Shown here: positions 33,513 to 42,540 of the stretch, in pieces
Position numbering within the stretch: position 1 is the first letter of the stretch
Layout: every line of letters begins with the position of its first letter
NCBI GenBank assembly: GCA_902765305.1
Contig: CACWZI010000021.1
Span: forward strand, 61,654-125,653
Direction of reading: 5' to 3'
Source: an uncultured Eubacteriales bacterium
GTDB taxonomy: Bacteria > Bacillota > Clostridia > Christensenellales > Aristaeellaceae
Length of the DNA: 64,000 nucleotides
Program-made: the position numbers and the translations under genes
The notes under the pieces: generated by a model
Told to the model about the DNA's origin: nothing
What the model saw: the letters and a program-made list of their open reading frames with translations, nothing else
The model's database searches: none

Positions 33513-33541
33513 AGTATATCACAGCGGGACGGTTTTGAAAA
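33513..33541 (-). promoter_or_regulatory. Promoter of the Xre regulator at 33.2 kb
   Basis: On the minus strand TTTTCA (33536-33541) and TATACT (33513-33518) are 17 bases apart, 33 bases before the ATG at 33480. Confidence 0.6.
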
Positions 33542-33584
33542 GGCAATATTGCACGTCGATGGCCTCATCGTTATGAACCAGATA

Positions 33585-34448
33585 TTACCGTTCCATCGGA
33601 ACGTTCAGCAGCTGGGCAATCTGGCGAATCGCCATGCGATCGTCATTTCGGTACATCTCATGCTCGGGCTCGGTATCAAAACAATAGTTGCCGACGATTT
33701 CCACTGAGTAGCCGAAATAGTGCCTGTACAACGCGGCCACGGCATTGTAAACGGCCTGTCCCCAGCGCTGATGATAGGTGGAGGTGACGATGGTCATCGT
33801 CTCTATGCCCTGCTGTTGCAGCATATCCATGGTATTGGCTGCGTTTTCCAGGGTCGTCATCGCCTGCTCGTCGATGTGAATCCGCGAGGCGTCTATCCCA
33901 CAACGCGCCACCAGGTAATCCCGCATCAAGCCCGCCTCGGTGTGCTTCGAGGGATTGTTGTCGCCGGTCGGACCGCCGGAGCATACGAGGATGGCGCTGG
34001 GAAAGGCCCGTGCGGCGGCGGCAGCGGCGGCGCACCGGCCCTTCAGCTCCGGCTTCATCTGCCCGTCCTTCAATTCATAGCCCAGTACAACAAAGGCGTG
34101 GCGCGCACTGTCCCGCAGGCTGGTCTGCTCGAGGGACGTCGCCCGCTCCTCACCCTCGCGGTATATGAAGAGCGGATAGTCATCGTCCAGGTAGACGTCG
34201 CGCCAATGCACGGCGATGGCTTGGGCGATGTCGTAGTCAGACGCGCTCACCTCGCGGATTGCTTCGAGTTCGGCGTCGATGCGCGCGTCGTCGCCTTCCG
34301 ACGGCGATTCATAGGCGTCTGCCAACGCGGTCAGAAGCGAGGCGAAGTGCGCTTTGTTTTCATTGCTGATCCATCGCGTCTCTGCTGCTGCCAGTGTGCC
34401 GGTCCATACCGACAGCACAGCCAGCGCGGCGGCAATAATCCTCATCAT
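33585..34448 (-). CDS. DUF218 (YdcF/SanA/ElyC-like) secreted protein
   Basis: A 287-residue protein with a signal peptide (MRIIAAALAVLSVWTGTLAA), a helical N-terminal part, and a DUF218 domain: HAFVVLGYELKDG, AILVCSGGPTG, EDAMTT-like segment IDEQAMTTLENAANTMDML and VTSTYHQRWGQA. Relatives act in envelope polysaccharide or vancomycin-sensitivity phenotypes, but the reaction is not established. ATG 34448 follows GGAGGGG by 6 bases; an in-frame ATG at 34463 is possible. Confidence 0.85.
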   Translation of the reverse strand: MMRIIAAALAVLSVWTGTLAAAETRWISNENKAHFASLLTALADAYESPSEGDDARIDAELEAIREVSASDYDIAQAIAVHWRDVYLDDDYPLFIYREGEERATSLEQTSLRDSARHAFVVLGYELKDGQMKPELKGRCAAAAAAARAFPSAILVCSGGPTGDNNPSKHTEAGLMRDYLVARCGIDASRIHIDEQAMTTLENAANTMDMLQQQGIETMTIVTSTYHQRWGQAVYNAVAALYRHYFGYSVEIVGNYCFDTEPEHEMYRNDDRMAIRQIAQLLNVPMER

Positions 34449-34546
34449 CCGTATCCCCTCCATAATAACCCTTTTCTGCATTCTATCACAGGAAGTGCCG
34501 CTTGTCCACAATCAAAATGACGCTTGTGGGTTTCCGAAAAAGCCGG

Positions 34547-34575
34547 TTGCCCATACCGGCGGAATATGGTAGAAT
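34547..34575 (+). promoter_or_regulatory. Promoter of the HD-GYP gene
   Basis: TTGCCC (34547-34552) and TAGAAT (34570-34575) are 17 bases apart, 24 bases before the TTG start. Confidence 0.6.
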
Positions 34576-34598
34576 AGGGCCATAGGGAGGGAAAGACG

Positions 34599-36302
34599 TT
34601 GACACTGTACTACGATATTACGCTGATCGCATCCCTGGCGCTCATGCTCGCCTATGTGGGCATGTGGCACAAGCACTTCGATGTGCACATCACGCTGGTT
34701 TTTGTGCTGGTGCCCGTCGTCAACCTGGGCTACTGCCTGTTCAGCAGGTCTCAAACCCTCGGCGAGGCTTTGTTGGCCAACGTGCTGACCTACATCAGCG
34801 GCTGTTACCTGCTGCCGATCATGATGTTCACCGTGTTCAGCCTTTGTCACCTCAAGCTCCCGCGGTGGATATCCGTGGGGCTGCTGGCGGTCAATACGGC
34901 CCTCTTCATCTGCCAGCTGTATAACGGCGCAAGCGGCCTGATATACCGGTCCGTGGATTTCCAGCGAACGGAGGATTCCCTGGTCTTCACCAAGGTATAC
35001 GGCCCGGTACACGTCCTGTACTACATCATGATCTTCGCCTGCTTCCTGGCGAGCATCGGCGCGATGGTCTACAGCTATTTACGAAAAAAGCAGGTCTCGC
35101 GAAAGCTGATCTGCCTGCTCTTCCTGCCCGTGATACTCTCGATCATCAGCTTCTTCGGCGGGCGCAGGCTGTTCAAGGGGATCGAGCTGATTCCCCTCTC
35201 CTTAACGCTGGCGCTGGTGGTCTACCTGATCATCGTGGACAAAATGTGCCTGTACGACGTCACGGATACGGCCATCGATTCGCTGGTGCAGAACGGCGAC
35301 ACCGGCTTCGTCTCCGTGGACTTCAAGCTCAACTACCTGGGCAGCAACGCCACGGCAAAGGCCGTGCTGCCGGAGCTGAACGGGCTCACCGTCGACCGGC
35401 CGCTGGCCAGGGTTCCCTCGATGAAGGATACGCTCCTTGCCTGGCTCGAGGCATTTCGAGGGAATGAAGCCGATAACACCACGCTGCTGGAGCGAAACAA
35501 TCGCATCTACCAGATTCAGGTCGGCTATCTGTTTGACGGGCACCGCGCACGCGGCTACCAGCTCTTCATCATCGACGATACCCCGGACCGGCAATACATC
35601 AACCTGTTGGCCAACTTCAACGACGAGCTGAAGCGCGAAGTGGACGAAAAGACGGCGCACATCGTCGCGATGCACGACAACCTGATACTGAGCATGGCGA
35701 CCATGGTTGAAAGCCGGGACAATTCCACCGGCGGCCACATCCGGCGCACCAGCGAGGGCGTGCGCCTGCTCGCCGCTGAGATCCAGGCGGACGGGGCCTT
35801 CGCGCTGTCCGACGATTTCTGCCAGGACCTGATCAAGGCCGCGCCGATGCACGACCTCGGCAAGATTGCCGTGGACGACGCCGTGCTGCGCAAGCCCGGG
35901 CGCTTCACGCCGGAGGAATTTGAAAAGATGAAGGCCCATGCGGCCGAAGGCGCGCGCATCGTCCACGAAATCCTGAAGGGCACCGACGACCCGGATTTCA
36001 AGCGCATCGCCGAGAACGTGGCCCACTTCCACCACGAGCGCTGGGACGGCTCCGGCTATCCCGAGGGCCTGAAGGGCGAGGAGATTCCCATCGAAGCGCG
36101 GATCATGGCCATCGCCGACGTGTACGACGCGCTGGTCAGCAAGCGGGTCTACAAGGAGAGCATGCCCTTCGATCAGGCCAACGCCATCATCATAGAGGGC
36201 ATGGGCAAGCATTTCGACGCCCGACTCGAGCCCTATTACATGCGGGCCAGGCCGAAGCTGGAGGCGTATTACACCGCCGTCAACGCCGCGCAGGTACAAT
36301 AA
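34599..36302 (+). CDS. Membrane-bound HD-GYP c-di-GMP phosphodiesterase
   Basis: A 567-residue protein: seven N-terminal membrane helices of the histidine-kinase 7TM type (about 1-220), a PAS-like middle (about 225-340), a coiled segment, and a C-terminal HD-GYP domain. The metal-site motifs are complete: STGGHIRRTSEG, MHDLGKIAVDDAVL, HHERWDGSGYPEGL and ADVYDALVS. It should degrade c-di-GMP in response to a membrane or extracellular signal. The TTG start has GGGAGG about 9 bases upstream. No GGDEF enzyme remains intact in the window; only relics of EAL and GGDEF domains are seen. Confidence 0.92.
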   Translation: MTLYYDITLIASLALMLAYVGMWHKHFDVHITLVFVLVPVVNLGYCLFSRSQTLGEALLANVLTYISGCYLLPIMMFTVFSLCHLKLPRWISVGLLAVNTALFICQLYNGASGLIYRSVDFQRTEDSLVFTKVYGPVHVLYYIMIFACFLASIGAMVYSYLRKKQVSRKLICLLFLPVILSIISFFGGRRLFKGIELIPLSLTLALVVYLIIVDKMCLYDVTDTAIDSLVQNGDTGFVSVDFKLNYLGSNATAKAVLPELNGLTVDRPLARVPSMKDTLLAWLEAFRGNEADNTTLLERNNRIYQIQVGYLFDGHRARGYQLFIIDDTPDRQYINLLANFNDELKREVDEKTAHIVAMHDNLILSMATMVESRDNSTGGHIRRTSEGVRLLAAEIQADGAFALSDDFCQDLIKAAPMHDLGKIAVDDAVLRKPGRFTPEEFEKMKAHAAEGARIVHEILKGTDDPDFKRIAENVAHFHHERWDGSGYPEGLKGEEIPIEARIMAIADVYDALVSKRVYKESMPFDQANAIIIEGMGKHFDARLEPYYMRARPKLEAYYTAVNAAQVQ

Positions 36303-36306
36303 CCTG

Positions 36307-36999
36307 TCAGGCAGGCCGCACCTTCAGGGTCTTCAGGTATGCCTTGCGTTCATCGGGGATGCGATTGCTCTCGACGCACTTCTGGATGGCCTTGTTGTGG
36401 GTCCAGTAGTCCAGCCTGCGCCCCTCGATATAGGGCAGCGCCGCGTCGTACTGCTTGGCAAGGGCCGTGGCGAAGTACCATGCCACCATCATACGGACGT
36501 AGTATTCCTCTGAGCGCACCTGCGAGACCGTGCGCAGATATTCCGGGTCAAAATCCTCATCCAGAAAGTGGGCCATCAGCATGCCGATGGCAAACCGGAC
36601 GGTGTAGGTATGCCCGGAGGTGAGCCATCCCGGTATGTATTCCAGCAGCCGTTGACGGTTCTTTTTAAAGGCCTGCGGCGAAAGCTGGTCACAGGTTGCC
36701 CAGTTGTCCACATAAGGAAGGAATCGGCAGGTCTCTTCGAGGCACGCCTCAAAGTGGCGCATCTCGGAGAGTATGAACGCGTGCAGCTGGTTCTCGTCAA
36801 AGCAGCGGTGCGGAAGCTCCGCCAAAAAGGCGGTGTAATCCCCTGCCCTGTACAGCTGCTTCGCCAGGCCGCGCAATGCGGGCGTTCGAACCCCGATCAT
36901 CGTTTCAGGCGCGACGTTGGGGATCAGCTTGACCTGAAAGTCGCGGTATTCTTCGTCGCGAAGCTGAAACAGCGCTTCGCGGATTTCAGTCGGCGTCAT
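36307..36999 (-). CDS. AlkD-like DNA alkylation repair protein
   Basis: A 230-residue HEAT-repeat DNA glycosylase of the DNA_alkylation family. Family marks are IGVRTPALRGLAKQL near residue 35, CFDENQLHAFIL and the strongly conserved YVDNWATCDQLSP near residue 95. It is expected to remove alkylated bases or act as a DNA-binding relative. ATG 36999 lies inside the end of the amidohydrolase gene (14-base overlap), so the two are co-translated. Confidence 0.9.
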   Translation of the reverse strand: MTPTEIREALFQLRDEEYRDFQVKLIPNVAPETMIGVRTPALRGLAKQLYRAGDYTAFLAELPHRCFDENQLHAFILSEMRHFEACLEETCRFLPYVDNWATCDQLSPQAFKKNRQRLLEYIPGWLTSGHTYTVRFAIGMLMAHFLDEDFDPEYLRTVSQVRSEEYYVRMMVAWYFATALAKQYDAALPYIEGRRLDYWTHNKAIQKCVESNRIPDERKAYLKTLKVRPA

Positions 37000-37894
37000 G
37001 CGTTTCCCGCCCTTTCGTAAAAGATGCCAGACCGCCGCGCCTGAACCGGCGGCGTATCTCAGCTTCACCCGCGGTGATTACGACTTCGGTCCCAGCGCCC
37101 AGCGCGCGCTCGAGCCATGCGTACTCATCCTCCACGGCCCGGGTGTGGAACACGCAATAGGCGCCCGCGTCGCTGCCGAGGGCGATGGCCCCGCCCTGCC
37201 GCGCGCATTCCGCGATATTGCGAAGCTGCCCGTCCAGTATGCGCCGGAGCACCGCGTCGGGGTACCTGCCGTTTCCGATCAGGTTGCCCACGGTGGACAG
37301 CGTCGGCACCCAGACCGCGCCGCTTTGCGCCATGGCGCGCACGGTATCCGCGTTCATGTAAGCGCCGTGTTCGACACTGTCCACGCCCGCCTCCAGCGCC
37401 GCCTGGATCGTTTCAGCGCCGTTGGCATGGGCCATCACCGAAAAGCCCTCGCCGTGGGCGATATCGATCATCTCCCGGATCTGCCGGGCCGACAGCGGGG
37501 TGCTGGTGACGACGCCATAGCGGTCGAAGTCCATAAGGCCTGAGATCATGATCTTGATGAAGTCTCCCCCGGCGCTGTCCACCTCGGCCACGAGCGCCCG
37601 GTAATCGGCCATCGTCTCAAACGTCCGGCCGATAAAGCTGCCGTAGCGCCCCTTCAGGCAGATCGGAAAGCAGGGGATGCGGTATTCTATACCGTACTCC
37701 GGCGCGAGCGCCCTGGCCCGCTGGCAGACGCCGAAGGCGTCGCCGCCGTCGCGCAGGTAGCGTATACCGGCTCTGGCATAGTCGGTGAGCGTCGCGCGGA
37801 TCAGGTCGTCGCGCACGTGCCCCCTGTGGGCATTGATGGCGTCCCTGTAATAGACGCCGTCCAAAACCATGTGGATGTGACAGTCGCCAAACAT
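36986..37894 (-). CDS. Amidohydrolase (imidazolonepropionase-like family)
   Basis: A 302-residue metal-dependent amidohydrolase. Metal site: CHIHM at the N-terminus, the lysine of FIKIMISG (usually carboxylated), His in VMAHANG, His in VEHGAY, and Asp in ALGSDAG. Relatives of this short form hydrolyse cyclic amides or act in peptide/imide breakdown; the substrate is unknown. The N-terminus lacks the usual beta-sandwich strands before the HxH, so it is a minimal version. The AlkD-like gene overlaps its end. Confidence 0.85.
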   Translation of the reverse strand: MFGDCHIHMVLDGVYYRDAINAHRGHVRDDLIRATLTDYARAGIRYLRDGGDAFGVCQRARALAPEYGIEYRIPCFPICLKGRYGSFIGRTFETMADYRALVAEVDSAGGDFIKIMISGLMDFDRYGVVTSTPLSARQIREMIDIAHGEGFSVMAHANGAETIQAALEAGVDSVEHGAYMNADTVRAMAQSGAVWVPTLSTVGNLIGNGRYPDAVLRRILDGQLRNIAECARQGGAIALGSDAGAYCVFHTRAVEDEYAWLERALGAGTEVVITAGEAEIRRRFRRGGLASFTKGRETHDAD

Positions 37895-38019
37895 ACTTTC
37901 TATCCCCCTGTTCCCGGGCGGAACGCAGCCGCACCCCGCCCATCAGCGCCATTATATACCCCGAGCCGGTAAAAATCAACGCCGCGCCGCATAGAAGATG
38001 ATAAAGGAGGTCAATTCCC

Positions 38020-38217
38020 ATGAAGGTTCGTTTCAACGAGGACCAGGAGGTCGTTCGCCATATCCAGGAGGGCTTGAAGCAGACAGGCGGCTTCTGTCCG
38101 TGCCGCCTGGCGCGAACGCCGGAAAACAAGTGCATGTGCCTTGAATTCAGGAACCAGATCGCCGATCCGGAATTTGAAGGCTACTGCCACTGCATGCTGT
38201 ATTACAAGGAAAAATAG
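38020..38217 (+). CDS. Ferredoxin-thioredoxin reductase catalytic-domain-like small protein
   Basis: A 65-residue protein whose cysteines match the catalytic (beta) subunit of ferredoxin-thioredoxin reductase: CPCR, CMC and CHC in the right order. That subunit holds a 4Fe-4S cluster next to a redox-active disulfide. There is no variable subunit or thioredoxin nearby, as is usual for bacterial stand-alone versions, whose partner is unknown. AAAGGAGGT precedes the ATG. Confidence 0.88.
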   Translation: MKVRFNEDQEVVRHIQEGLKQTGGFCPCRLARTPENKCMCLEFRNQIADPEFEGYCHCMLYYKEK

Positions 38218-38226
38218 AAAAAGCCT

Positions 38227-38260
38227 ATAAATAAAGCAGCCCGAAGGCTGCTTTATTTAT
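38227..38260. terminator. Bidirectional terminator
   Basis: A 15-bp perfect stem (ATAAATAAAGCAGCC / GGCTGCTTTATTTAT) with a CGAA tetraloop ends both the FTR-like gene (plus) and the foldase gene (minus); A and T runs flank it on both strands. Confidence 0.92.
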
Positions 38261-38269
38261 GCAAAACCG

Positions 38270-39682
38270 TTATTGATCCTCGCCGGTGAGGTTATAGGCC
38301 TCGATGTGGTACTGGGGATTCAGGGCCTCTACCCAGCTGTTGAGCTCGCTGGTAAAGTGCTCGTCCTTGGCCGTCTCGAGGGTCTTCTCGTACAGGGCGT
38401 CTCGAATCTCTTCGAGGGCGACCGGGCCGGACTTGACGTCGGTTTCATAGCGAATGATGTGCACGCCGCTGTTGCCGACGACGGGCGTCTGGGTGACGTC
38501 GCCCGCCTTTTCCAGGGCCATCGCGCCTTCGGTGAAGTTCTTGTCCCAGTTGGTGGAACCGGCGGATACATAGTAGCCGGTGGTCTTGGCAGGCTCGTTC
38601 TGCATGCCGGGATCCTCGCCATAGGCCTCGATCAGCGCGGCGAAATCCTCGCCGGACTCCAGCTTGGCATAGATCTCATCGGTTTTGGACTTCACATTGG
38701 CCAGGCAATCCTCCGCTGCCTTGTCCATGGCGGCCTTCAGGGTTTCCAGCTTGCCCTTCGCCGCGTCGATATCCGCCTGGATCTCCTCGGCGGTGCGCTG
38801 GGGCTCAGCTTCCTCGTCCGCCTCGTCGCCATGATCGTGGCTCAACTCTTCCAGCTCGTCGTTCAGGTCATCGAGCTCGCTCTGACCATCCTCATAGGCC
38901 GTGCGGGCATCCTTGTAGGCGTTCAGCACGTCGTCCTCTGGAATGACCAGGATGTGCTTGACCGTGCGATAGCCCTCGGGGATCCAGGTGACGACCTCGT
39001 CCCCGGAGGACATGTCGGATTCAAAGCTGCTGGCGGAGGCGGAATACTTGTCCTCGTCCTCCTTCAGCTTGGTCTCATAGGCGGTCTGCAGTTCCTCGTC
39101 GGTGAGCTCGGCGATCTCGTCGCGCACGTTCTGCTCCACCAGTTCGCGGTTGGCCTCAGCCACCTCGATGGCGTACAGCGCATCCTTCGTAAAGCCGTTG
39201 ACGGCCATGTTGTACTCGGTCTGCTTCGCATGCACGTCTTCCTTCTTTTCGGTGACGTTGGCATAGAAGCTGTCGTAATAGGTCTTATAATGCTCATCGG
39301 CCTCTGCCTGGAGCTCCGCCAGCTTATCGTCTTCCAGCTTCAGGCTGCGCGCCTCCATCTGCTTGGCGATGGCCACGTTTTGAACGGCCTGCTCCGCCAC
39401 TGAATTTTCCACAGTGGTGATCACGTCGTCGGGTACGCTGTAACCAAACATGCTGTACATCTGGCTGTAGTTGCTGTACATGTTGCTGAAGCTGGCCATC
39501 ACGTCGGCCTGTGTCACTTCGCCGCCGTCATAGCTGGCGACCACGCCGGAATAGCGCTTTGCCAGCTTGGCAAAGTCCTCATCCAGCTTCATGATCGGAT
39601 CCACGCCGATCAGGTTACAGCCGGTAAGCACAAGCATCAGTACAATCAGAAGGCCGGTCAGTCGCACAAGCGCGTGTCTCAT
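38270..39682 (-). CDS. PrsA/SurA-like peptidyl-prolyl isomerase lipoprotein
   Basis: A 470-residue foldase expected outside the membrane. The start at 39682 begins a lipoprotein signal (MRHALVRLTGLLIVLMLVL, lipobox LTGC). A long charged helical chaperone domain, rich in Glu, Asp and Lys (about 30-270), is followed by a parvulin domain that begins VKHILVIPEDD and ends VVGNSGVHIIRYE, interrupted by a large coiled insert (about 290-360, including ELSHDHGDEADEEAEP). A GAGGAAG SD precedes the start. It assists the folding of exported proteins. Confidence 0.9.
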   Translation of the reverse strand: MRHALVRLTGLLIVLMLVLTGCNLIGVDPIMKLDEDFAKLAKRYSGVVASYDGGEVTQADVMASFSNMYSNYSQMYSMFGYSVPDDVITTVENSVAEQAVQNVAIAKQMEARSLKLEDDKLAELQAEADEHYKTYYDSFYANVTEKKEDVHAKQTEYNMAVNGFTKDALYAIEVAEANRELVEQNVRDEIAELTDEELQTAYETKLKEDEDKYSASASSFESDMSSGDEVVTWIPEGYRTVKHILVIPEDDVLNAYKDARTAYEDGQSELDDLNDELEELSHDHGDEADEEAEPQRTAEEIQADIDAAKGKLETLKAAMDKAAEDCLANVKSKTDEIYAKLESGEDFAALIEAYGEDPGMQNEPAKTTGYYVSAGSTNWDKNFTEGAMALEKAGDVTQTPVVGNSGVHIIRYETDVKSGPVALEEIRDALYEKTLETAKDEHFTSELNSWVEALNPQYHIEAYNLTGEDQ

Positions 39683-39729
39683 AACAATCTTCCTCTCAAT
39701 CCAGGGCAGTATCACCCAAAAATAAAAAC

Positions 39730-40371
39730 TCACCCATATATTATACACATTTCCGGATTTTCCGCAAGCGGTTTTGATGATTCTATGGGATGTAAAAAGC
39801 ACGATATGGCCGCTTTCACCGCAAATTCACGAATTGTATACAAATCTTTATCGTTTTTGCCCCGGACATCCAGTCGATCGACCCGGCAATTGACCGGATT
39901 CCCATAGGCGCGCCGCAGGGCGTCCTCACCGCTTTCGGCGCCATGGCCGACGACCAGCATATCGCTCACACACAGCGGCAGGTTCCTGCGGGCAAAGGCG
40001 GCCAACCGTCGCAGCGCCCGAAGCCGGAGCCCGTCATCGGCGTCCTCATTTCCCTTTCGCAACAGCCGGGATGGCAAAGCAGGCGCCGCAGGCCTGATCA
40101 GCACCAGCTTTTCCACCGGCAGCTGGCAGGCCAGCGCAAGCGCCGGGGCGCAGCCCGTGCCCACGGCGATCGCCGCAGCTGCGCCCCATTCGCTGCGCAG
40201 GTCATACAGCGCGCTCTGAAGCCGGTCCCAGAGGTCGCGGATGTTCGCGCAATGAAACGGGTAGATCTTGACGCCGGGAATATCGGATACGAAGCCGCTG
40301 CCGTCACACACGCGCCGGTCGAACAGGCTGCCATCGATATACAGGCAGCCCACGCTTTCGCGCTCACACAT
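39730..40371 (-). CDS. Unrecognised protein downstream of potassium-channel genes
   Basis: A 213-residue protein I do not recognise. It begins MCERESVGCLYIDGSLFD and has an alternating hydrophobic/charged pattern reminiscent of a small alpha/beta hydrolase or Rossmann fold (AAAIAVGTGCAPALALA would be the nucleophile-elbow region but lacks the serine). It is 48 bases after the KtrA/TrkA-like gene on the same strand and may be part of that operon. The nearest SD candidate, GGAGGT, is about 16 bases from the ATG, so the start is uncertain. Confidence 0.55.
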   Translation of the reverse strand: MCERESVGCLYIDGSLFDRRVCDGSGFVSDIPGVKIYPFHCANIRDLWDRLQSALYDLRSEWGAAAAIAVGTGCAPALALACQLPVEKLVLIRPAAPALPSRLLRKGNEDADDGLRLRALRRLAAFARRNLPLCVSDMLVVGHGAESGEDALRRAYGNPVNCRVDRLDVRGKNDKDLYTIREFAVKAAISCFLHPIESSKPLAENPEMCIIYG

Positions 40372-40419
40372 ACCGCTCAGGGAACCTACCTCCTCTTCTG
40401 TCGGGCGCGCGCGAATGCG

Positions 40420-41085
40420 TTAGCGCATCTCCTTAAGCGCATTCTCGCTGATGACCACCAGCATCACATCGCCCTGGCTGATCCGGGTCTCCGGCTGCGG
40501 CATGGCGTTGACCGCGTCTCCGCTGCGTATGGCCACTACATTGATATCCAAGCTGCTGCGCATGGCCAGTTCCTTCAACGTCTTGCCGATCCACTCCGGC
40601 TTTGGGCGAATCTCGGCCATGGAATACCGGGTGGACAGCTCCATGTACTCGATGACATTGCCCGATATAAGACTATGCGCCACGCGCCGCCCCATATCAC
40701 GCTCCGGGAACAAAACCTGATCCGCGCCCAGTTTTTCCAACATCCTTCCGTGAAATTCGTCATGGGCCTTGGCGATGACGCGGCGCGCGCCTAGCTCCTT
40801 GAGCAACAGCACGATAGTACCGCTGGCGCGGATATCCGAGCCCATCGTCACGAATACGATGTCAAAATCCTGAACGCCCAGCGTCTCCAGGGCGTCCCTG
40901 TCCATGGCGTCCATCTGAATGGTCTGGGTCAGTTCATCCCGCATGCGTTCCACCATGTCCATCTTGCAATCCACGCCCAGCACCTCTGCCCCATCCTGGC
41001 ACAGCGTCTCGGCGATTGCCCGGCCAAAGCGCCCCAGACCGACGACGATATACTGCTTCTGTTTGTTATTCTTGCTCATTGACAT
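40420..41085 (-). CDS. ktrA: KtrA/TrkA-type potassium uptake regulator
   Basis: A 221-residue cytoplasmic gating subunit of a potassium transporter. RCK_N: nucleotide-binding VVGLGRFGRAIAETL with the acidic residue of VLGVDCKMD; RCK_C: WIGKTLKELAMRSSLDINVVAIR. It forms rings that gate KtrB/TrkH when ATP or NADH binds. It follows the channel gene by 31 bases. Confidence 0.93.
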   Translation of the reverse strand: MSMSKNNKQKQYIVVGLGRFGRAIAETLCQDGAEVLGVDCKMDMVERMRDELTQTIQMDAMDRDALETLGVQDFDIVFVTMGSDIRASGTIVLLLKELGARRVIAKAHDEFHGRMLEKLGADQVLFPERDMGRRVAHSLISGNVIEYMELSTRYSMAEIRPKPEWIGKTLKELAMRSSLDINVVAIRSGDAVNAMPQPETRISQGDVMLVVISENALKEMR

Positions 41086-41116
41086 TCATTCCTCCGGTAG
41101 AAGGTGATTCCCTCCG

Positions 41117-42538
41117 TCAGCCGAGCATCACCCGGTCCTCGGGGTACTTTACCAGCTCACGGGCGCGGGTCTGCCGCTTGGTAAAAAGCAGCGCCATGGT
41201 CAGGGGGCCGATGCGGCCGATATACATGGTGATGATGATCAACAGCCGCGCCAGCGGGCACAGATTTGCCGTCCCGATGGCTGAGATCCCCACCGTGCCC
41301 ACGGCAGACACACATTCATAGTAGAGATCCAGGAAGGCCGCCTCCGGCTGGAGCAGCGAAAGCGCGCAGATGTCCACAAAGGCCACGGCCAGGGCGATAA
41401 ACGCGATGGCCACCGCCCGCTGGATCATCGTGCGGTCGATCCTGCGCTTGAACACCACGATGCTGCTCTCTCCCCGCGCCACCATGCGCACGGTCAGCAC
41501 GATGAGGGCGAAGGTGGTCACCTTGATGCCGCCGCCGGTGGAGGCCGGCGCACAGCCGACGAGCATCAGCAGGCCCCCTACCAGCTTGGTGCTGTCCCGC
41601 AGCGCCGCCTGGTCGATGGTATTGAAACCCGCCGTGCGCAGGGTGACCGACTGGAACAGCGCCGCGAGCAGCTTCTGCCACGGATTCAACGGACCCAGTG
41701 TATCAGGATTGCTCCATTCAAAGGCCAGCACGACGAAAAATCCCGTCAGCAGCAACGCTCCGTAGCTCACCAGCACCAGCTTTGTGTTCAGACGAAGCCG
41801 TTTGAAGCTTCTCTTGTCGATGATGTCGTGCACCGTACCGAAGCCGATGCCGCCCACGACCACCAACGCGATCGCCGTCAGGTTCATCAGCGCGTCTGAC
41901 GAAAAGCCGGTCAGGCTCCTGCCGCCGCCAAAGAGGTCGAAGCCGGCATTGCAGAAGGCGGATACCGCATGGAACGCAGAAAAAAACAGGCCCCTGGCGA
42001 CGCCGTATATCGGGATCAGGCGGATCGAGAACAGCACCGCGCCGACAAGCTGTACCGCGAAGGTGCTGCTGGCCACCCACATCACGAGGTTGACCACGCC
42101 CCCCAGGTCGTCCTGGTTCAGCGATTCGCGCATGATCATGCGGTCGCGCATGGTAAAGCCGCGCCCCATCAGGCGAAACAGCAGCGTGGCAAAGGTCATG
42201 AAGCCGAGGCCGCCCGTCTCGATCAGCAGCATCAGCACCACATGGCCGAACGTGGAATAGGCCGTTCCCGTATCCCGCACCACAAGGCCGGTCACGCAGA
42301 CCGCGGAGGTGGACGTGAACAGCGCGTCAAACCAGGGGATTCTCCGGCCCGTGGCTGAGGCGACGGGCAATGTCAGCAGAAGGCTGCCAAGCAGTATGAT
42401 TCCCAGGAAGCCGATGGCGATCATGGGCAGGGCATTGAAGCCCGAGCGCCTGTATAGCAGCCGCACGAGAGCCGTAGTATACCGACGTCGGTTTTCCTTG
42501 TGCTCGATCGAACGGGGGCTCTTCCACTTTAGAAGCAT
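41117..42538 (-). CDS. ktrB: KtrB/TrkH-type potassium channel subunit
   Basis: A 473-residue membrane protein with four repeats of the pore motif typical of the family, such as STSAVCVTGLVV, SAFCNAGFDLF, SVTLRTAGFNT and SAVGTVGISAIG. It takes up K+ (or Na+/K+) with the KtrA-like partner encoded next to it. ATG 42538 follows AAAGGGTG; the upstream open stretch to 42658 is the end of the 1-phosphofructokinase gene and is not part of it. The gene starts 2 bases after that gene's stop. Confidence 0.94.
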   Translation of the reverse strand: MLLKWKSPRSIEHKENRRRYTTALVRLLYRRSGFNALPMIAIGFLGIILLGSLLLTLPVASATGRRIPWFDALFTSTSAVCVTGLVVRDTGTAYSTFGHVVLMLLIETGGLGFMTFATLLFRLMGRGFTMRDRMIMRESLNQDDLGGVVNLVMWVASSTFAVQLVGAVLFSIRLIPIYGVARGLFFSAFHAVSAFCNAGFDLFGGGRSLTGFSSDALMNLTAIALVVVGGIGFGTVHDIIDKRSFKRLRLNTKLVLVSYGALLLTGFFVVLAFEWSNPDTLGPLNPWQKLLAALFQSVTLRTAGFNTIDQAALRDSTKLVGGLLMLVGCAPASTGGGIKVTTFALIVLTVRMVARGESSIVVFKRRIDRTMIQRAVAIAFIALAVAFVDICALSLLQPEAAFLDLYYECVSAVGTVGISAIGTANLCPLARLLIIITMYIGRIGPLTMALLFTKRQTRARELVKYPEDRVMLG

Positions 42539-42540
42539 AG

